NCBI GenBank assembly: GCA_964651515.1
Contig: CAZYYB010000024.1
Location: 1 to 34,055 of the forward strand
DNA from: BOG-1184 sp964651515
GTDB lineage: Bacteria; Fibrobacterota; Chitinivibrionia; Chitinivibrionales; Chitinispirillaceae
Reading direction: 5' to 3'
Length of the DNA: 34,055 nucleotides
Part shown: in pieces, positions 7,328 through 15,477 of the stretch
Position numbering within the stretch: position 1 is the first letter of the stretch
Layout of the letters: each line of letters begins with the position of its first letter
Notes under the pieces: generated by a model
Told to the model about the DNA's origin: nothing
Database searches by the model: none
What the model saw: the letters and a program-made list of their open reading frames with translations, nothing else
Position numbers and translations under genes: made by a program

Positions 7328-9100
7328 CTATATCTTCTCCCTCTTAACATAGGTGGTGTGCAGGAGATGGTGCGACTTCTCGCCGAGCGGCACGTCGAGG
7401 AATTCGGCGTAGATCTGCTTGATCTTCGGATTCTCGTGCGATTTGCGCAGCTTCTTGCTCCTATCTTCTTTGTAAATAGCACCGATGCGCGCCGTACGCT
7501 TCTCGTTTGTCGTGAGGCGCGGCTGTCCTCCCCCGCCGATGCAACCGCCGGGACAGGTCATCACCTCGACGAAGTGGTACGATTTTGCCCCCGACTTCAT
7601 CGATTCGACCACGGACCGCGCATTGCCGAGGCCGTGCGCCACGGCAAGGTTGACCGTTGCGCCTTCGAGGAACGACCATTCCGGCACGGTGCCGGTAATG
7701 GTCAGCGAGATCTCCTTCACCCCGGTGAGCCCGGCGAGCTGGTTCACGTGAAGGCCGTCGAACGGCAGCTCCCTGCCGGTCACGATCTCGTAGGCGGTGC
7801 GCAGCGCCGCCTCCATGACGCCGCCGGTGTTGGCGAAGATATCAGCGGCACCCGAGGAGACGCCGAGAATCTGGTCGACCTCCTCATCGGGAAGCCCGGT
7901 AAAATTGATGCCCGCCTGCTTGATCATGCGGGCGAGCTCGCGCGTTGTCAGGACCGCGTCCACGTCGCGGGCGCCGCTCGAATCCATCTCCGGCCGGTCG
8001 GCCTCGAATTTCTTGGCCGTGCACGGCATGACCGAGACCACGTAGATGTCTTCCGGTTTCTTGCCGACCTTCGCCGCCCAGTAGGTCTTCGCCACGGCGC
8101 CGAACATCTGCTGCGGCGACTTGCAGGTGGAAAGATTCGGCAGATATTCCGGATAAAAGGTCTCCATGTACTTGATCCAGCCCGGCGAGCAGCTCGTGAA
8201 CTGGGGAAGCGCCACCTGTTTCCCCTCCTTGAGCGCGCTTTTCAGCCGGTCAAGGAGTTCCATGCCCTCTTCGATGATGGTGAGGTCGGCGGTAAAGTTC
8301 GTATCGAAGATATTGTCGAAGCCGAGACGGCGCAGCGCCGCGTACATCTTCCCGGTGACAAGCGTCCCGGCCGGAAGGCCGAAGCACTCGCCGAGCGCCG
8401 CACGCACCGCGGGAGCGGTCTGGACCACCACGGTTTTCGAAGTGTCCTCGAGCGCCGTCCATACCCGTTCGATATGGCTGTTTTCGACGATGGCGCCGAC
8501 CGGACACACGGCCGCGCACTGCCCGCACTGGACGCAGCTCACCTCCGCGAGTCCGAGCGTAAAGGCCGGACCGATGACCGTCGCGAATCCGCGCTTCTGC
8601 GGGAAAAGAGCGCCCACGCCCTGCACCTGCGTACAGACGGTGACACACCGGCGGCACTTGATGCACTTCGAGTTGTCGCGCACGAGCGCCGGCGTCGAGC
8701 TGTCGATCGAGGCCATGGTTTTTTCGCCCTCGTAACGCAAGGTGCGGATGCCGAGCTCGTACGAGAGTCGCTGGAGTTCGCAGTCCTCGTTGCGCTCGCA
8801 GGTCTGGCAGTTGCCGTCGTGTTCCGACAGCAGGAGCTCCACCACGGTGCGCCGCGCTTCACGCACGCGCCTCGTGTTGGTATGGACCTTCATCCCTTCA
8901 CCGACCGGAAGCGAGCAGGCGGCGGCGAGCGACTTGGCGCCCTCGACCTCCACCATGCAGACCCGGCAGGCGCCGAGCGGCTCGAACCCTTCGAGGAAGC
9001 AGAGGGTCGGAATGGCGATGCCCGCCTTCTTCGCGGCATCGAGAACCATGGTGCCGTCCGGAACGGTCACGGCAACGGCATCTATCGTACAGGTAACCAT
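7328..9100 (-). CDS. hydA: [FeFe] hydrogenase catalytic subunit (HydA/HndD-like)
   Basis: A 590-residue group A [FeFe] hydrogenase, the H2-producing or H2-oxidising subunit of an NAD(P)-linked, probably electron-bifurcating complex. Cofactor sites run in the usual order: a [2Fe-2S] plant-type domain (Cys34, 45, 48, 62), a His-Cys cluster (His94, Cys98, 101, 107), two [4Fe-4S] clusters (Cys146, 149, 152, 156 and Cys189, 192, 195, 199), then the H-cluster domain. Its motifs are TSCSPGW (302-308), MPCTAKKFE (358-366) and EVMTCPGGCIGGGGQP (512-527). The short C-terminal small-subunit domain is present. The L1 motif has Ser305 where many enzymes have a second Cys. The ATG at 9100 overlaps the stop of the upstream subunit (TAATG) and has a GGAG site. 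No maturation genes (hydE, F, G) are in the window. Confidence 0.96.
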   Translation of the reverse strand: MVTCTIDAVAVTVPDGTMVLDAAKKAGIAIPTLCFLEGFEPLGACRVCMVEVEGAKSLAAACSLPVGEGMKVHTNTRRVREARRTVVELLLSEHDGNCQTCERNEDCELQRLSYELGIRTLRYEGEKTMASIDSSTPALVRDNSKCIKCRRCVTVCTQVQGVGALFPQKRGFATVIGPAFTLGLAEVSCVQCGQCAAVCPVGAIVENSHIERVWTALEDTSKTVVVQTAPAVRAALGECFGLPAGTLVTGKMYAALRRLGFDNIFDTNFTADLTIIEEGMELLDRLKSALKEGKQVALPQFTSCSPGWIKYMETFYPEYLPNLSTCKSPQQMFGAVAKTYWAAKVGKKPEDIYVVSVMPCTAKKFEADRPEMDSSGARDVDAVLTTRELARMIKQAGINFTGLPDEEVDQILGVSSGAADIFANTGGVMEAALRTAYEIVTGRELPFDGLHVNQLAGLTGVKEISLTITGTVPEWSFLEGATVNLAVAHGLGNARSVVESMKSGAKSYHFVEVMTCPGGCIGGGGQPRLTTNEKRTARIGAIYKEDRSKKLRKSHENPKIKQIYAEFLDVPLGEKSHHLLHTTYVKREKI

Positions 9101-12100
9101 TATGCACTCCTTTCGGTACTGACGGTTTTCCCATAATCGCAGCGCAGGCAGCGCCTGGCCTGGCGGAGGGCGACGCCCTCGGTCCACCCCTGCTCCACCT
9201 CGTCGAAGTTGTTCCTTCGCCGGTCGACGGCGATCACCGGCGGTTTTTCACGCGCAAAGGGCACGGGGTCGGCGTCCGGATCGAAGCTCGTCTGGACCTC
9301 CTTGTTCGTGCGCCAGAAGGCGTGCGACTCCCCGGCAAGGTAGGTGTCGATCCCGATCGCGGCAAGTTCACCGGCGGCAATCGCCTCGACCACCGAGGCC
9401 GCCCCGGTGACGGCATCGCCTCCCGAAAAGATCCACTCCACCGAGGTGACGCCCGAGGCACGGTCGATCGCCACGGTTTTCCCGGCCGTCAAAGCTAGCG
9501 GAGTGGTGTCGAAGATCTCGTGACTCTCCACGCGCTGGCCTATGGCGGCGATGATCTGGTCGCAGGGCATGATGAATTCGGTCTCCAGGGAGACCTCCGG
9601 CCGGCGCCGGCCCGATGCATCGAACGCACCCAGGGTCATGGAACGGCACTTGAGCCCGACCGTGCGATCGCTGCCGATGACCACCTCGACGGGCGCGGTG
9701 AGGAGCTTCAGCTTCACCCCTTCGGCCTTCGCCTCCTCGATCTCCTCGGCATAGGCGGGCATCTCTTCACGGGTGCGGCGATAGACGATCGTGACGCTTT
9801 TCGCACCGAGACGGATGGCGGTGCGCGCGGCGTCGATCGCCGCATTGCCGCCGCCGACCACGACGACCTCTTTACCGACCGGTACGGATCCGCGGAGGTT
9901 GTACTGGCGCAGGAAGGCGAGCGCATCCACGACGCCTGCCGCATCCTCGCCCGGAATGCCGAGCTTCACCGGTTCCTGCGCGCCGACGCCCAGGAACACC
10001 GCCTCGTAGCCGCCCGATTTGAGTCCGGCAAGGGTAATGTCGCGGCCCAGCCGCATGCCGGTGACGATTTCCACGCCCAGCCGCTCGATCATACGAACTT
10101 CGCGGGCGAGGATTTCCCGGGGAAGCCGGTAACTCGGGATGGTCTGGACGAGCATGCCGCCCGGTCGGGGTTCGGCCTCGAAAACGGTCGGCCGGTAGCC
10201 GAGCCGGGCCAGGAAGTAGGCGCAGGAGAGTCCGGCCGGGCCGGCGCCGATGACCGCGACCTTGCGGGCCGCGTTGGCCGGCGATTCGCGCACCTCAGGC
10301 ACCTGGATGGTCACCTCCTGGTCGACCATGAACCGCTTGACCGCGCGGATCGATACCGAATCGTCGAGCGAGGCGCGGCGGCACTTTGCCTCGCAGGTAT
10401 GGAAGCAGACGCGGGCGCAGACCGAGGCGAACGGGTTGCGCTCCCGGTGGAGGCGCAGGGCCTCGGCATAGCGTTTTTCGCCGACCAGCGAAACGAAGCC
10501 CGGAATATCGACCGACGCCGGGCAGGCGCTCTGGCAGGGCGCACGCACCAGGCCGGCGCAGGCTCCGGCTTCGCAATGCTTGTCGAGAATGTGCGCCTCG
10601 TACTCGTGGCGAAAATGACGGATGGTGGAGAGCACCGGGTTGGGCGCGGTCTGGCCCAGGCCGCACAGCGCGGTTTCGCGGATCTGTTCACCGAGCGCGA
10701 TGAGCTTCTCGATGTCGCCCTGGACGCCCTTGCCGGAGCAGATGCGTTCGAGGATTTCGAGCATGCGCTTGGTGCCGACACGGCAGGGCACGCATTTGCC
10801 GCACGACTCGTCCTGGACAAATTCGAGAAAGAAACGCGCCACGTCGACCATGCAGGAGTCCTCGTCCATCACGATGAGGCCGCCCGACCCCATGATCGCC
10901 CCGAGTTCGTTCAGGGACTCGTAGTCGAGCGCGACGTTGAGGTGCTGCCGCGGAATGCAGCCGCCCGACGGGCCGCCGATCTGCGCGGCCTTGAACGCCT
11001 TGTTGCCGACGATGCCGCCGCCGACGTCGTACAGGAGCTCGCCGAGCGGCGTGCCTACCGGCACCTCGACCAGGCCGGTATTGTTGACCGCGCCGGCCAG
11101 GGCGAAGACCTTGGTGCCCTTGCTCTTTTCGGTGCCGTATGATGCGTACCATGCCGCGCCTTTGCGCATGATGGCGGGAACGTTGGCGTAGGTCTCGACA
11201 TTGTTAAGTACCGAGGGTTTGCCCCACAGCCCCTTCTGGGCCGGGAAGGGCGGGCGCGGGCGCGGCTCGCCTCGGTTGCCCTCAATGGAGGTCATGAGCG
11301 CGGTCTCTTCGCCGCAGACGAAGGCGCCCGACCCCATGCGGATTTCAAGATCGAAAGTAAAGCCGCTTCCCAGGATGTCGGCCCCGAGGAGCCCGTATTC
11401 GCGCGCCTGCGTTATGGCAATGCCGAGGCGTTCGACCGCGAGCGGATATTCGGCGCGCACGTAAACATAGCCCTTCCGCGCGCCCACGGCGTAGGCCGCC
11501 ACGGCCATGCCTTCGATCACGCTGTGCGGGTCGCCCTCGAGGACGCTGCGGTCCATGAACGCGCCGGGGTCGCCCTCGTCGGCGTTACAGAGGACGTATT
11601 TGACCTCGCCCGGCGATTTACGGGTGAAACTCCACTTGAGGCCGGTCGAAAAACCCGCGCCCCCGCGGCCGCGCAGCCCGCTCCTCTTCATCTCGTCGAC
11701 CACCTCGTCGGGCTTCATGCCGGAGAGGACTTTGGAAAGCCCGGCATAGCCCTCGCGGCCGATGTACTCTTCGATGGAAAGGGGATCGATGACGCCGCAA
11801 TTGGCGAGGACGATCTTGGTCTGCCGCCTGAAAAATTCCACGTCGACCATTTTTTCGTTGACCGCGCCGGTCGCCGCATTCTTATCGAGCAGGCGTTCGA
11901 CCGGTTTCTTGCCGATGATGTGCGAGGAAACGATCTCCGCGGCATCGGCGGGTGCGACATTCTGGTAGAACGTGCCGTCCGGCTCGATGACGAGCACCGG
12001 GCCCCTGGCGCACGGTCCGAGACAGCCGGTCGGCCGCACCACGGCGAGACGGTCGGCATTCTGTTTTGTAAGTTCCTGCGCAAGCGCCTCCTGGAGCTTC

Positions 12101-12246
12101 GCCGAGCCGGAGGCGATGCAGCCGCCCCCCATGCAGATGAGTATCCGGCAGGGAACCCTGCTTCGCAGCGCCGCCTCCTCGGCGACTTTCCGTGCGGCGC
12201 ATGCCGAAAGATCGGCGGGAGTCCTGAGTATGGTCGTGGTCGTCAT
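9100..12246 (-). CDS. Hydrogenase diaphorase subunit: NuoF/HydB fused to a GltD-like flavoprotein
   Basis: A 1048-residue fusion. Residues 1-115 are a thioredoxin-like [2Fe-2S] domain (Cys38, 43, 75, 79). Residues 130-545 are a NuoF-like core with the NADH/FMN motif LRGRGGAGFSTGLKW, the NADEGDPGAF segment, an SLBB region and the [4Fe-4S] set Cys482, 485, 488 and 528. From about 556 the usual C-terminal ferredoxin domain is replaced by a GltD/NfnB-like module. It has an N-terminal Fe-S domain (Cys558, 563, 571, 575, 610, 614, 618, 622), an FAD motif GAGPAGLS near 667-674, a second dinucleotide motif GGGNAAID near 798-805, and YRRTREEMPA near 822-831, which in glutamate synthase small subunits belongs to the NADPH region. 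Stop/start overlaps join it to both neighbours. NADPH use is inferred from family. Confidence 0.93.
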   Translation of the reverse strand: MTTTTILRTPADLSACAARKVAEEAALRSRVPCRILICMGGGCIASGSAKLQEALAQELTKQNADRLAVVRPTGCLGPCARGPVLVIEPDGTFYQNVAPADAAEIVSSHIIGKKPVERLLDKNAATGAVNEKMVDVEFFRRQTKIVLANCGVIDPLSIEEYIGREGYAGLSKVLSGMKPDEVVDEMKRSGLRGRGGAGFSTGLKWSFTRKSPGEVKYVLCNADEGDPGAFMDRSVLEGDPHSVIEGMAVAAYAVGARKGYVYVRAEYPLAVERLGIAITQAREYGLLGADILGSGFTFDLEIRMGSGAFVCGEETALMTSIEGNRGEPRPRPPFPAQKGLWGKPSVLNNVETYANVPAIMRKGAAWYASYGTEKSKGTKVFALAGAVNNTGLVEVPVGTPLGELLYDVGGGIVGNKAFKAAQIGGPSGGCIPRQHLNVALDYESLNELGAIMGSGGLIVMDEDSCMVDVARFFLEFVQDESCGKCVPCRVGTKRMLEILERICSGKGVQGDIEKLIALGEQIRETALCGLGQTAPNPVLSTIRHFRHEYEAHILDKHCEAGACAGLVRAPCQSACPASVDIPGFVSLVGEKRYAEALRLHRERNPFASVCARVCFHTCEAKCRRASLDDSVSIRAVKRFMVDQEVTIQVPEVRESPANAARKVAVIGAGPAGLSCAYFLARLGYRPTVFEAEPRPGGMLVQTIPSYRLPREILAREVRMIERLGVEIVTGMRLGRDITLAGLKSGGYEAVFLGVGAQEPVKLGIPGEDAAGVVDALAFLRQYNLRGSVPVGKEVVVVGGGNAAIDAARTAIRLGAKSVTIVYRRTREEMPAYAEEIEEAKAEGVKLKLLTAPVEVVIGSDRTVGLKCRSMTLGAFDASGRRRPEVSLETEFIMPCDQIIAAIGQRVESHEIFDTTPLALTAGKTVAIDRASGVTSVEWIFSGGDAVTGAASVVEAIAAGELAAIGIDTYLAGESHAFWRTNKEVQTSFDPDADPVPFAREKPPVIAVDRRRNNFDEVEQGWTEGVALRQARRCLRCDYGKTVSTERSA

Positions 12247-12779
12247 TATTTTTTCGCCTCCGCGTCCGCGTGTTCCTTCGCCCGGTAAACGTTGAGCAGT
12301 TCATTGATGCGGGCGGGTTTGACGCGCTGGTGCACGTCGTCGTTTACCATGAGGACCGGCGCGAGGCCGCAGGCGCCGAAGCAGCGGCCCACGCCGATCG
12401 AAAAGAGCCGGTCCGGCGTGGTCTGGCCCACGTCGATGCCGAGGTTTTTCCTGACCGCATCGAGAACCTGCTGGCCGCCCCGGACGTAGCAGGCCGTCCC
12501 CAGGCAGACGCGGACCAGGTATTTGCCGCGCGGCACGGTGGAGAAAAAGGAGTAGAAACCGACGACGCCGGCGACTTCGCTGAAGGGCTTGTCGAGCGCA
12601 ACGGCTATCCGGCGCAGGGCCTTCTGCGGCAGGTAGCCGAACATCGTCTGGGCGGTCTGGAGGACCGGAATCAGGGCCCCGGGTTTTCCCCGGTACTCAT
12701 CGAGCATCCCTTCGAGGTGTTCGAGCATATGCTCCTCGGACACCTCAGCGGTTGCGTTGCAGGAACAGTCGTCACACAT
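12246..12779 (-). CDS. hydC: NuoE-like [2Fe-2S] hydrogenase subunit (HydC/HndA)
   Basis: A 177-residue thioredoxin-fold ferredoxin subunit of the NuoE/HydC family. The [2Fe-2S] ligands are Cys92, Cys97, Cys133 and Cys137 in CLGTAC and CFGAC. The N-terminal helical bundle, with the ALIPVLQTAQTMFGYLP segment, is typical. It passes electrons between the flavin subunit and the catalytic subunit in bifurcating hydrogenases and complex I. An extra Cys-rich N-terminus (CDDCSC) precedes the conserved part and could bind a metal; this is only seen, not explained. Its stop overlaps the next start (TAATG). It is 87 nt downstream of the kinase gene. Confidence 0.93.
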   Translation of the reverse strand: MCDDCSCNATAEVSEEHMLEHLEGMLDEYRGKPGALIPVLQTAQTMFGYLPQKALRRIAVALDKPFSEVAGVVGFYSFFSTVPRGKYLVRVCLGTACYVRGGQQVLDAVRKNLGIDVGQTTPDRLFSIGVGRCFGACGLAPVLMVNDDVHQRVKPARINELLNVYRAKEHADAEAKK

Positions 12780-12866
12780 GGATTCGCTCCCTTGCTTGTT
12801 GATTATCTTTACACTCTATCGTCTGTCTATCGTCCGCTTCCCCTGCCGGAAGAAGCTTACGGCATA

Positions 12867-14720
12867 CTACTTCGGCAGCTGCCCGACCGGCAGGGAAAAG
12901 ATGAATGCATTGCCCTTTTCGCGGGATTCGTGACGGATGTTCCCGCCGTGCCGCTCCACGATCCGGCGGCTGATGAAAAGCCCGAGCCCGGTACCGCGCA
13001 CGCGGAGTGCCTCGGGCGACGCTTCGAGGCGGGAGAAGCGCTTGAAAAGCTTCGCCTCTTCTTCGTCGGTCAATGGCCGCCCGTCGTTATACACCTCGAC
13101 CGCCACCGCGGCGTCCAGGTGGTTCGCGCCGATCCGGATCGTCCCGTTTTCCGCGCCGTACTTGACCGCATTGCCGATGAGGTTGTTCACCACCATGAGG
13201 AGCATGGCGCCGTCGGCCGTCACGACCATGGCCGGAGAGATCCGGTTCTCGATCGTCATATTCCGATCCTGCGCCTGACGGGCAAAAACGGCCACCGATT
13301 CGTCGACCACGTCCTCCTTGAGCTTCACTTCGGCGAGGACGGGCGAAAGCTCGTCCTTTTCGATGCGGCCGAGGTTGAGGAAATTCTTCACGGTCATGTC
13401 GAAGTAGTCGAGGTTGCGCGCCACCGACGACATCGCCTTCGCCTGCGCCTCGTTCAGCGCGCCGAAGTAGCCGTCCCGGACGCTGCACGTATTGAGCATG
13501 GTCGAGGAGAGGATGCCCTTCAGTTCGTGCGAAACCATGCCGACAAGGTCGATATACCTCTTGTTGAGTAAGGCGAGCTCTTCGTTGGTACTGCGGAGGG
13601 CGGCATCGCGACGGTTAAGCTTGTCGGCCATTTCGTTGAAGGAGGCGGTGAGTTCGTGAATCTCCCGCAGGCCGTCCCGGTCCGGCGCACGCAACGAGAG
13701 GTCGCCGTCGGCCAGGCTCGCCGTCGCCTTGACAAGCCGGGTAAGGGGTCGTGCGATGCTTCCCGCCAGGACGAGCGTCAGGACGAGCGCCAGGATGGTG
13801 CAGCCGGTGATGATGATCAGGAACATGAGGGCGTAGGAACGGATCGTATCGCGCAGAGGCGCTTCGAGCGCGCCGACGTAGAGAACGCCGACGATCCGCC
13901 CGGTGACATCGCGGATGGGTTCGTAGGCGGTCAGGTACCAGTCGGTGACGACAAAGGCGCGCGAGTACCACGGCATGCCTCCCCGCACGACGCGGTCGTA
14001 AACAACCGCCGACATCCTCGTCCCGATGGCGGGCTCGCCGTCGCGGTCGAGCACATTGGTGGCGATCCGGATATCGTCCTGGAAAATAGTGACCGTTCCC
14101 ACCGGCTTCGCGTCGTAGAGCCGGTCCTCGAACACCATGCGGTGGATGCGCCCGACAAGGTCGCCGAAGCGATTGATCACCTTGCCTCCGTAAACGACGC
14201 GCGCGACCACCCCGGTGGAATCGAAAATCGGGGCCGCGCACTCGATCGCCATGGCGCCGGTTAAAACGCTCACCGAGGAGGGAGCCGCACGGGGAGTCGG
14301 CCTGACGGCGATGACCGATTTTTCAAACAGCTGCTCGCTGATGCCTTTGAGTTCGGCGCTGTCGATGATCCTCGTTCCGCTTCCGGCATTGCCGTGAAAC
14401 GCCTGCCGCACGAGCGGACTGGCCGCCGAGGCGGAATCGGCCCGTTCGACCACGTACAGGTAATCCAGGTTAAGACCGGCCTTGATTTTTGCGGGATCGC
14501 GGATGCTGCCGAGCATTCCGAAGGAGCGTGCCATGCTTTCGAGTTCGTTATCGTAGACCGAGCGGGCGGCCGCGAGGTTGTAGCGCATCTGCTTCTGCGC
14601 GCGATCGATCAGGCTCGTGCGAATCGCCCAGTACCCGAGGAGCGCAATGAGCGTTCCAAAGAGGACGATGAGGAGCAGAAAGGAGAGGACGATGCGCGTC
14701 CGCAGACTCGATCGTCTCAT
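12867..14720 (-). CDS. Sensor histidine kinase with Cache sensor, HAMP, HisKA and HATPase domains
   Basis: A 617-residue membrane kinase. Membrane segments lie at about 10-32 and 296-320, enclosing a periplasmic domain of the fused Cache3-Cache2 type; the TVTIFQDDIRIATNVLDRDG and later GVLYVGALEAPLRDTI segments are characteristic. HAMP covers about 318-372, then a short coiled coil. The phospho-acceptor is His398 in VSHELKG. The ATPase domain has the N box (NNLIGNAVKYG), a GTGLGLFISRR G box and the FKRFSRLE segment. The ATG at 14720 has an upstream GGAG and lies exactly in the ATGA overlap with a small upstream ORF; a GTG at 14741 is less likely. It heads the hydrogenase gene run and probably senses a small extracytoplasmic ligand. 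The ligand is unknown. Confidence 0.92.
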   Translation of the reverse strand: MRRSSLRTRIVLSFLLLIVLFGTLIALLGYWAIRTSLIDRAQKQMRYNLAAARSVYDNELESMARSFGMLGSIRDPAKIKAGLNLDYLYVVERADSASAASPLVRQAFHGNAGSGTRIIDSAELKGISEQLFEKSVIAVRPTPRAAPSSVSVLTGAMAIECAAPIFDSTGVVARVVYGGKVINRFGDLVGRIHRMVFEDRLYDAKPVGTVTIFQDDIRIATNVLDRDGEPAIGTRMSAVVYDRVVRGGMPWYSRAFVVTDWYLTAYEPIRDVTGRIVGVLYVGALEAPLRDTIRSYALMFLIIITGCTILALVLTLVLAGSIARPLTRLVKATASLADGDLSLRAPDRDGLREIHELTASFNEMADKLNRRDAALRSTNEELALLNKRYIDLVGMVSHELKGILSSTMLNTCSVRDGYFGALNEAQAKAMSSVARNLDYFDMTVKNFLNLGRIEKDELSPVLAEVKLKEDVVDESVAVFARQAQDRNMTIENRISPAMVVTADGAMLLMVVNNLIGNAVKYGAENGTIRIGANHLDAAVAVEVYNDGRPLTDEEEAKLFKRFSRLEASPEALRVRGTGLGLFISRRIVERHGGNIRHESREKGNAFIFSLPVGQLPK

Positions 14721-14848
14721 GCCGCCGCTCCGCACCGGCACACAACGACGCCCCCCACGCGGACCCGCATGACGGCGCAGGTTTTCAGGCGGGCGATGGC
14801 GTTCCCATAGCGGAGAAACCGGGAAAATACAGTATCCGAATTCGCCAT
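14717..14848 (-). CDS. Candidate 43-residue leader peptide/small protein coupled to the kinase gene
   Basis: An open frame of 43 codons with an ATG at 14848, a GAGGAG ribosome-binding site six bases before it, and a stop sharing ATGA with the kinase start at 14720. The peptide begins MANSDTVF, is basic in the middle and ends in a Val/Gly/Cys-rich stretch containing a CRC. It has no recognisable family and no clear membrane helix. The exact overlap and good ribosome-binding site argue for translation, either as a real small protein or as a leader that sets kinase translation. It could also be chance in GC-rich DNA. Confidence 0.45.
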   Translation of the reverse strand: MANSDTVFSRFLRYGNAIARLKTCAVMRVRVGGVVVCRCGAAA

Positions 14849-14922
14849 TATGCTCCTCAACTCAAATATAGTACAATAATACTACGGTGCGGCGGGGTAA
14901 ATCAATTTAAAACGTGAAGCTA

Positions 14923-15007
14923 TTCACATTAAATCCGGAAAGTACCTTTTAATTAAGCATTATAAATAGAAGGCCATTTAATTAATGAGTATGATTTCAC
15001 ATTAAAT
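14923..15007. promoter_or_regulatory. Symmetric AT-rich repeat array, possible operator
   Basis: TTCACATTAAAT occurs at 14923-14934 and again at 14996-15007, 73 bp apart (about seven helical turns). Between them the palindrome TTAATTAA occurs at 14949-14956 and 14978-14985. The first copy overlaps a dyad, GTGAA-GCTA-TTCAC (14914-14927). The position between two divergent units suggests regulator binding sites; this is inference. Confidence 0.45.
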
Positions 15008-15082
15008 GGACGCTTTCCGATTTTCCTCAGGTCCGATGTCCGGGTCCGGGTCGCCGGGGGGCGGTGGTAAAATCTTGTTGCT

Positions 15083-15208
15083 GCTCAGGTGGGAGCACCA
15101 GTCTTGCCGACCCCGGCACTTGGCCGCGCGAAACGCGCGTTCTGTGGCGCACCAATGCAACGCTCCCATGTTGTTGCAGTCCCCGGTCGGAGCCGCGCAA
15201 AGGCGCGT
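15083..15208. repeat. GC-rich nested inverted repeats
   Basis: TGGGAGC (15090-15096) pairs with GCTCCCA (15162-15168). CCGACC (15107-15112) pairs with GGTCGG (15185-15190). CGCGCG-AAA-CGCGCG forms a tight hairpin at 15125-15139, and CGCGC-AAAG-GCGCG follows at 15194-15207. The last two resemble a unit at 23236-23256, suggesting a dispersed intergenic element. Confidence 0.55.
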
Positions 15209-15477
15209 AAAAGAAACGGAAATCGCGCACCATTCGACGCGGATCTCATCATCATGAATGCCTGCGGTATAAACGGGTTACAAACATCCCCCTTGAGCAT
15301 CACTTGTCTTGGAATAGTAAAAACGATGCCGATGACAATTATGTCCCCGGTTTTCCTGATTCAAGCTTTTTTTTCCCCATGACCTTAAAAAACAATTAAT
15401 ATATTGTATGATAATTTCACCATGATCCTTATCGCTGCCGTATGCGGCAGGCAAAGATCGATACGCTCCGGAGATTT

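Larger units (their letters stand above)
14849..15477. other. Divergent intergenic region with repeats and hairpins
   Basis: This 629-nt region separates the kinase side from the TIGR02147 operon. The part next to the kinase (14860-15007) is AT-rich and carries paired direct repeats and palindromes. The middle (15083-15208) is GC-rich and full of inverted repeats. The last 100 nt before the TIGR02147 gene are AT-rich, with poly-T at 15367-15374 and a TATGATAAT patch at 15407-15415 that may be a -10 region. Frames open across it have no credible start or family. Confidence 0.6.

Noticed and set aside
7286..9136. A 616-codon open frame on the + strand opposite hydA
   Set aside because: Antisense shadow in GC-rich DNA; low-complexity Arg/His/Gly-rich translation with no family, while the opposite strand has complete hydrogenase motifs.
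9520..11142. A 540-codon open frame on the + strand opposite the NuoF-GltD gene
   Set aside because: Antisense shadow of a well-supported gene, no ribosome-binding site or recognisable domain.
12270..13571. A 433-codon + strand frame across the NuoE-like and kinase genes
   Set aside because: It spans two real genes and their gap; composition is that of a shadow.
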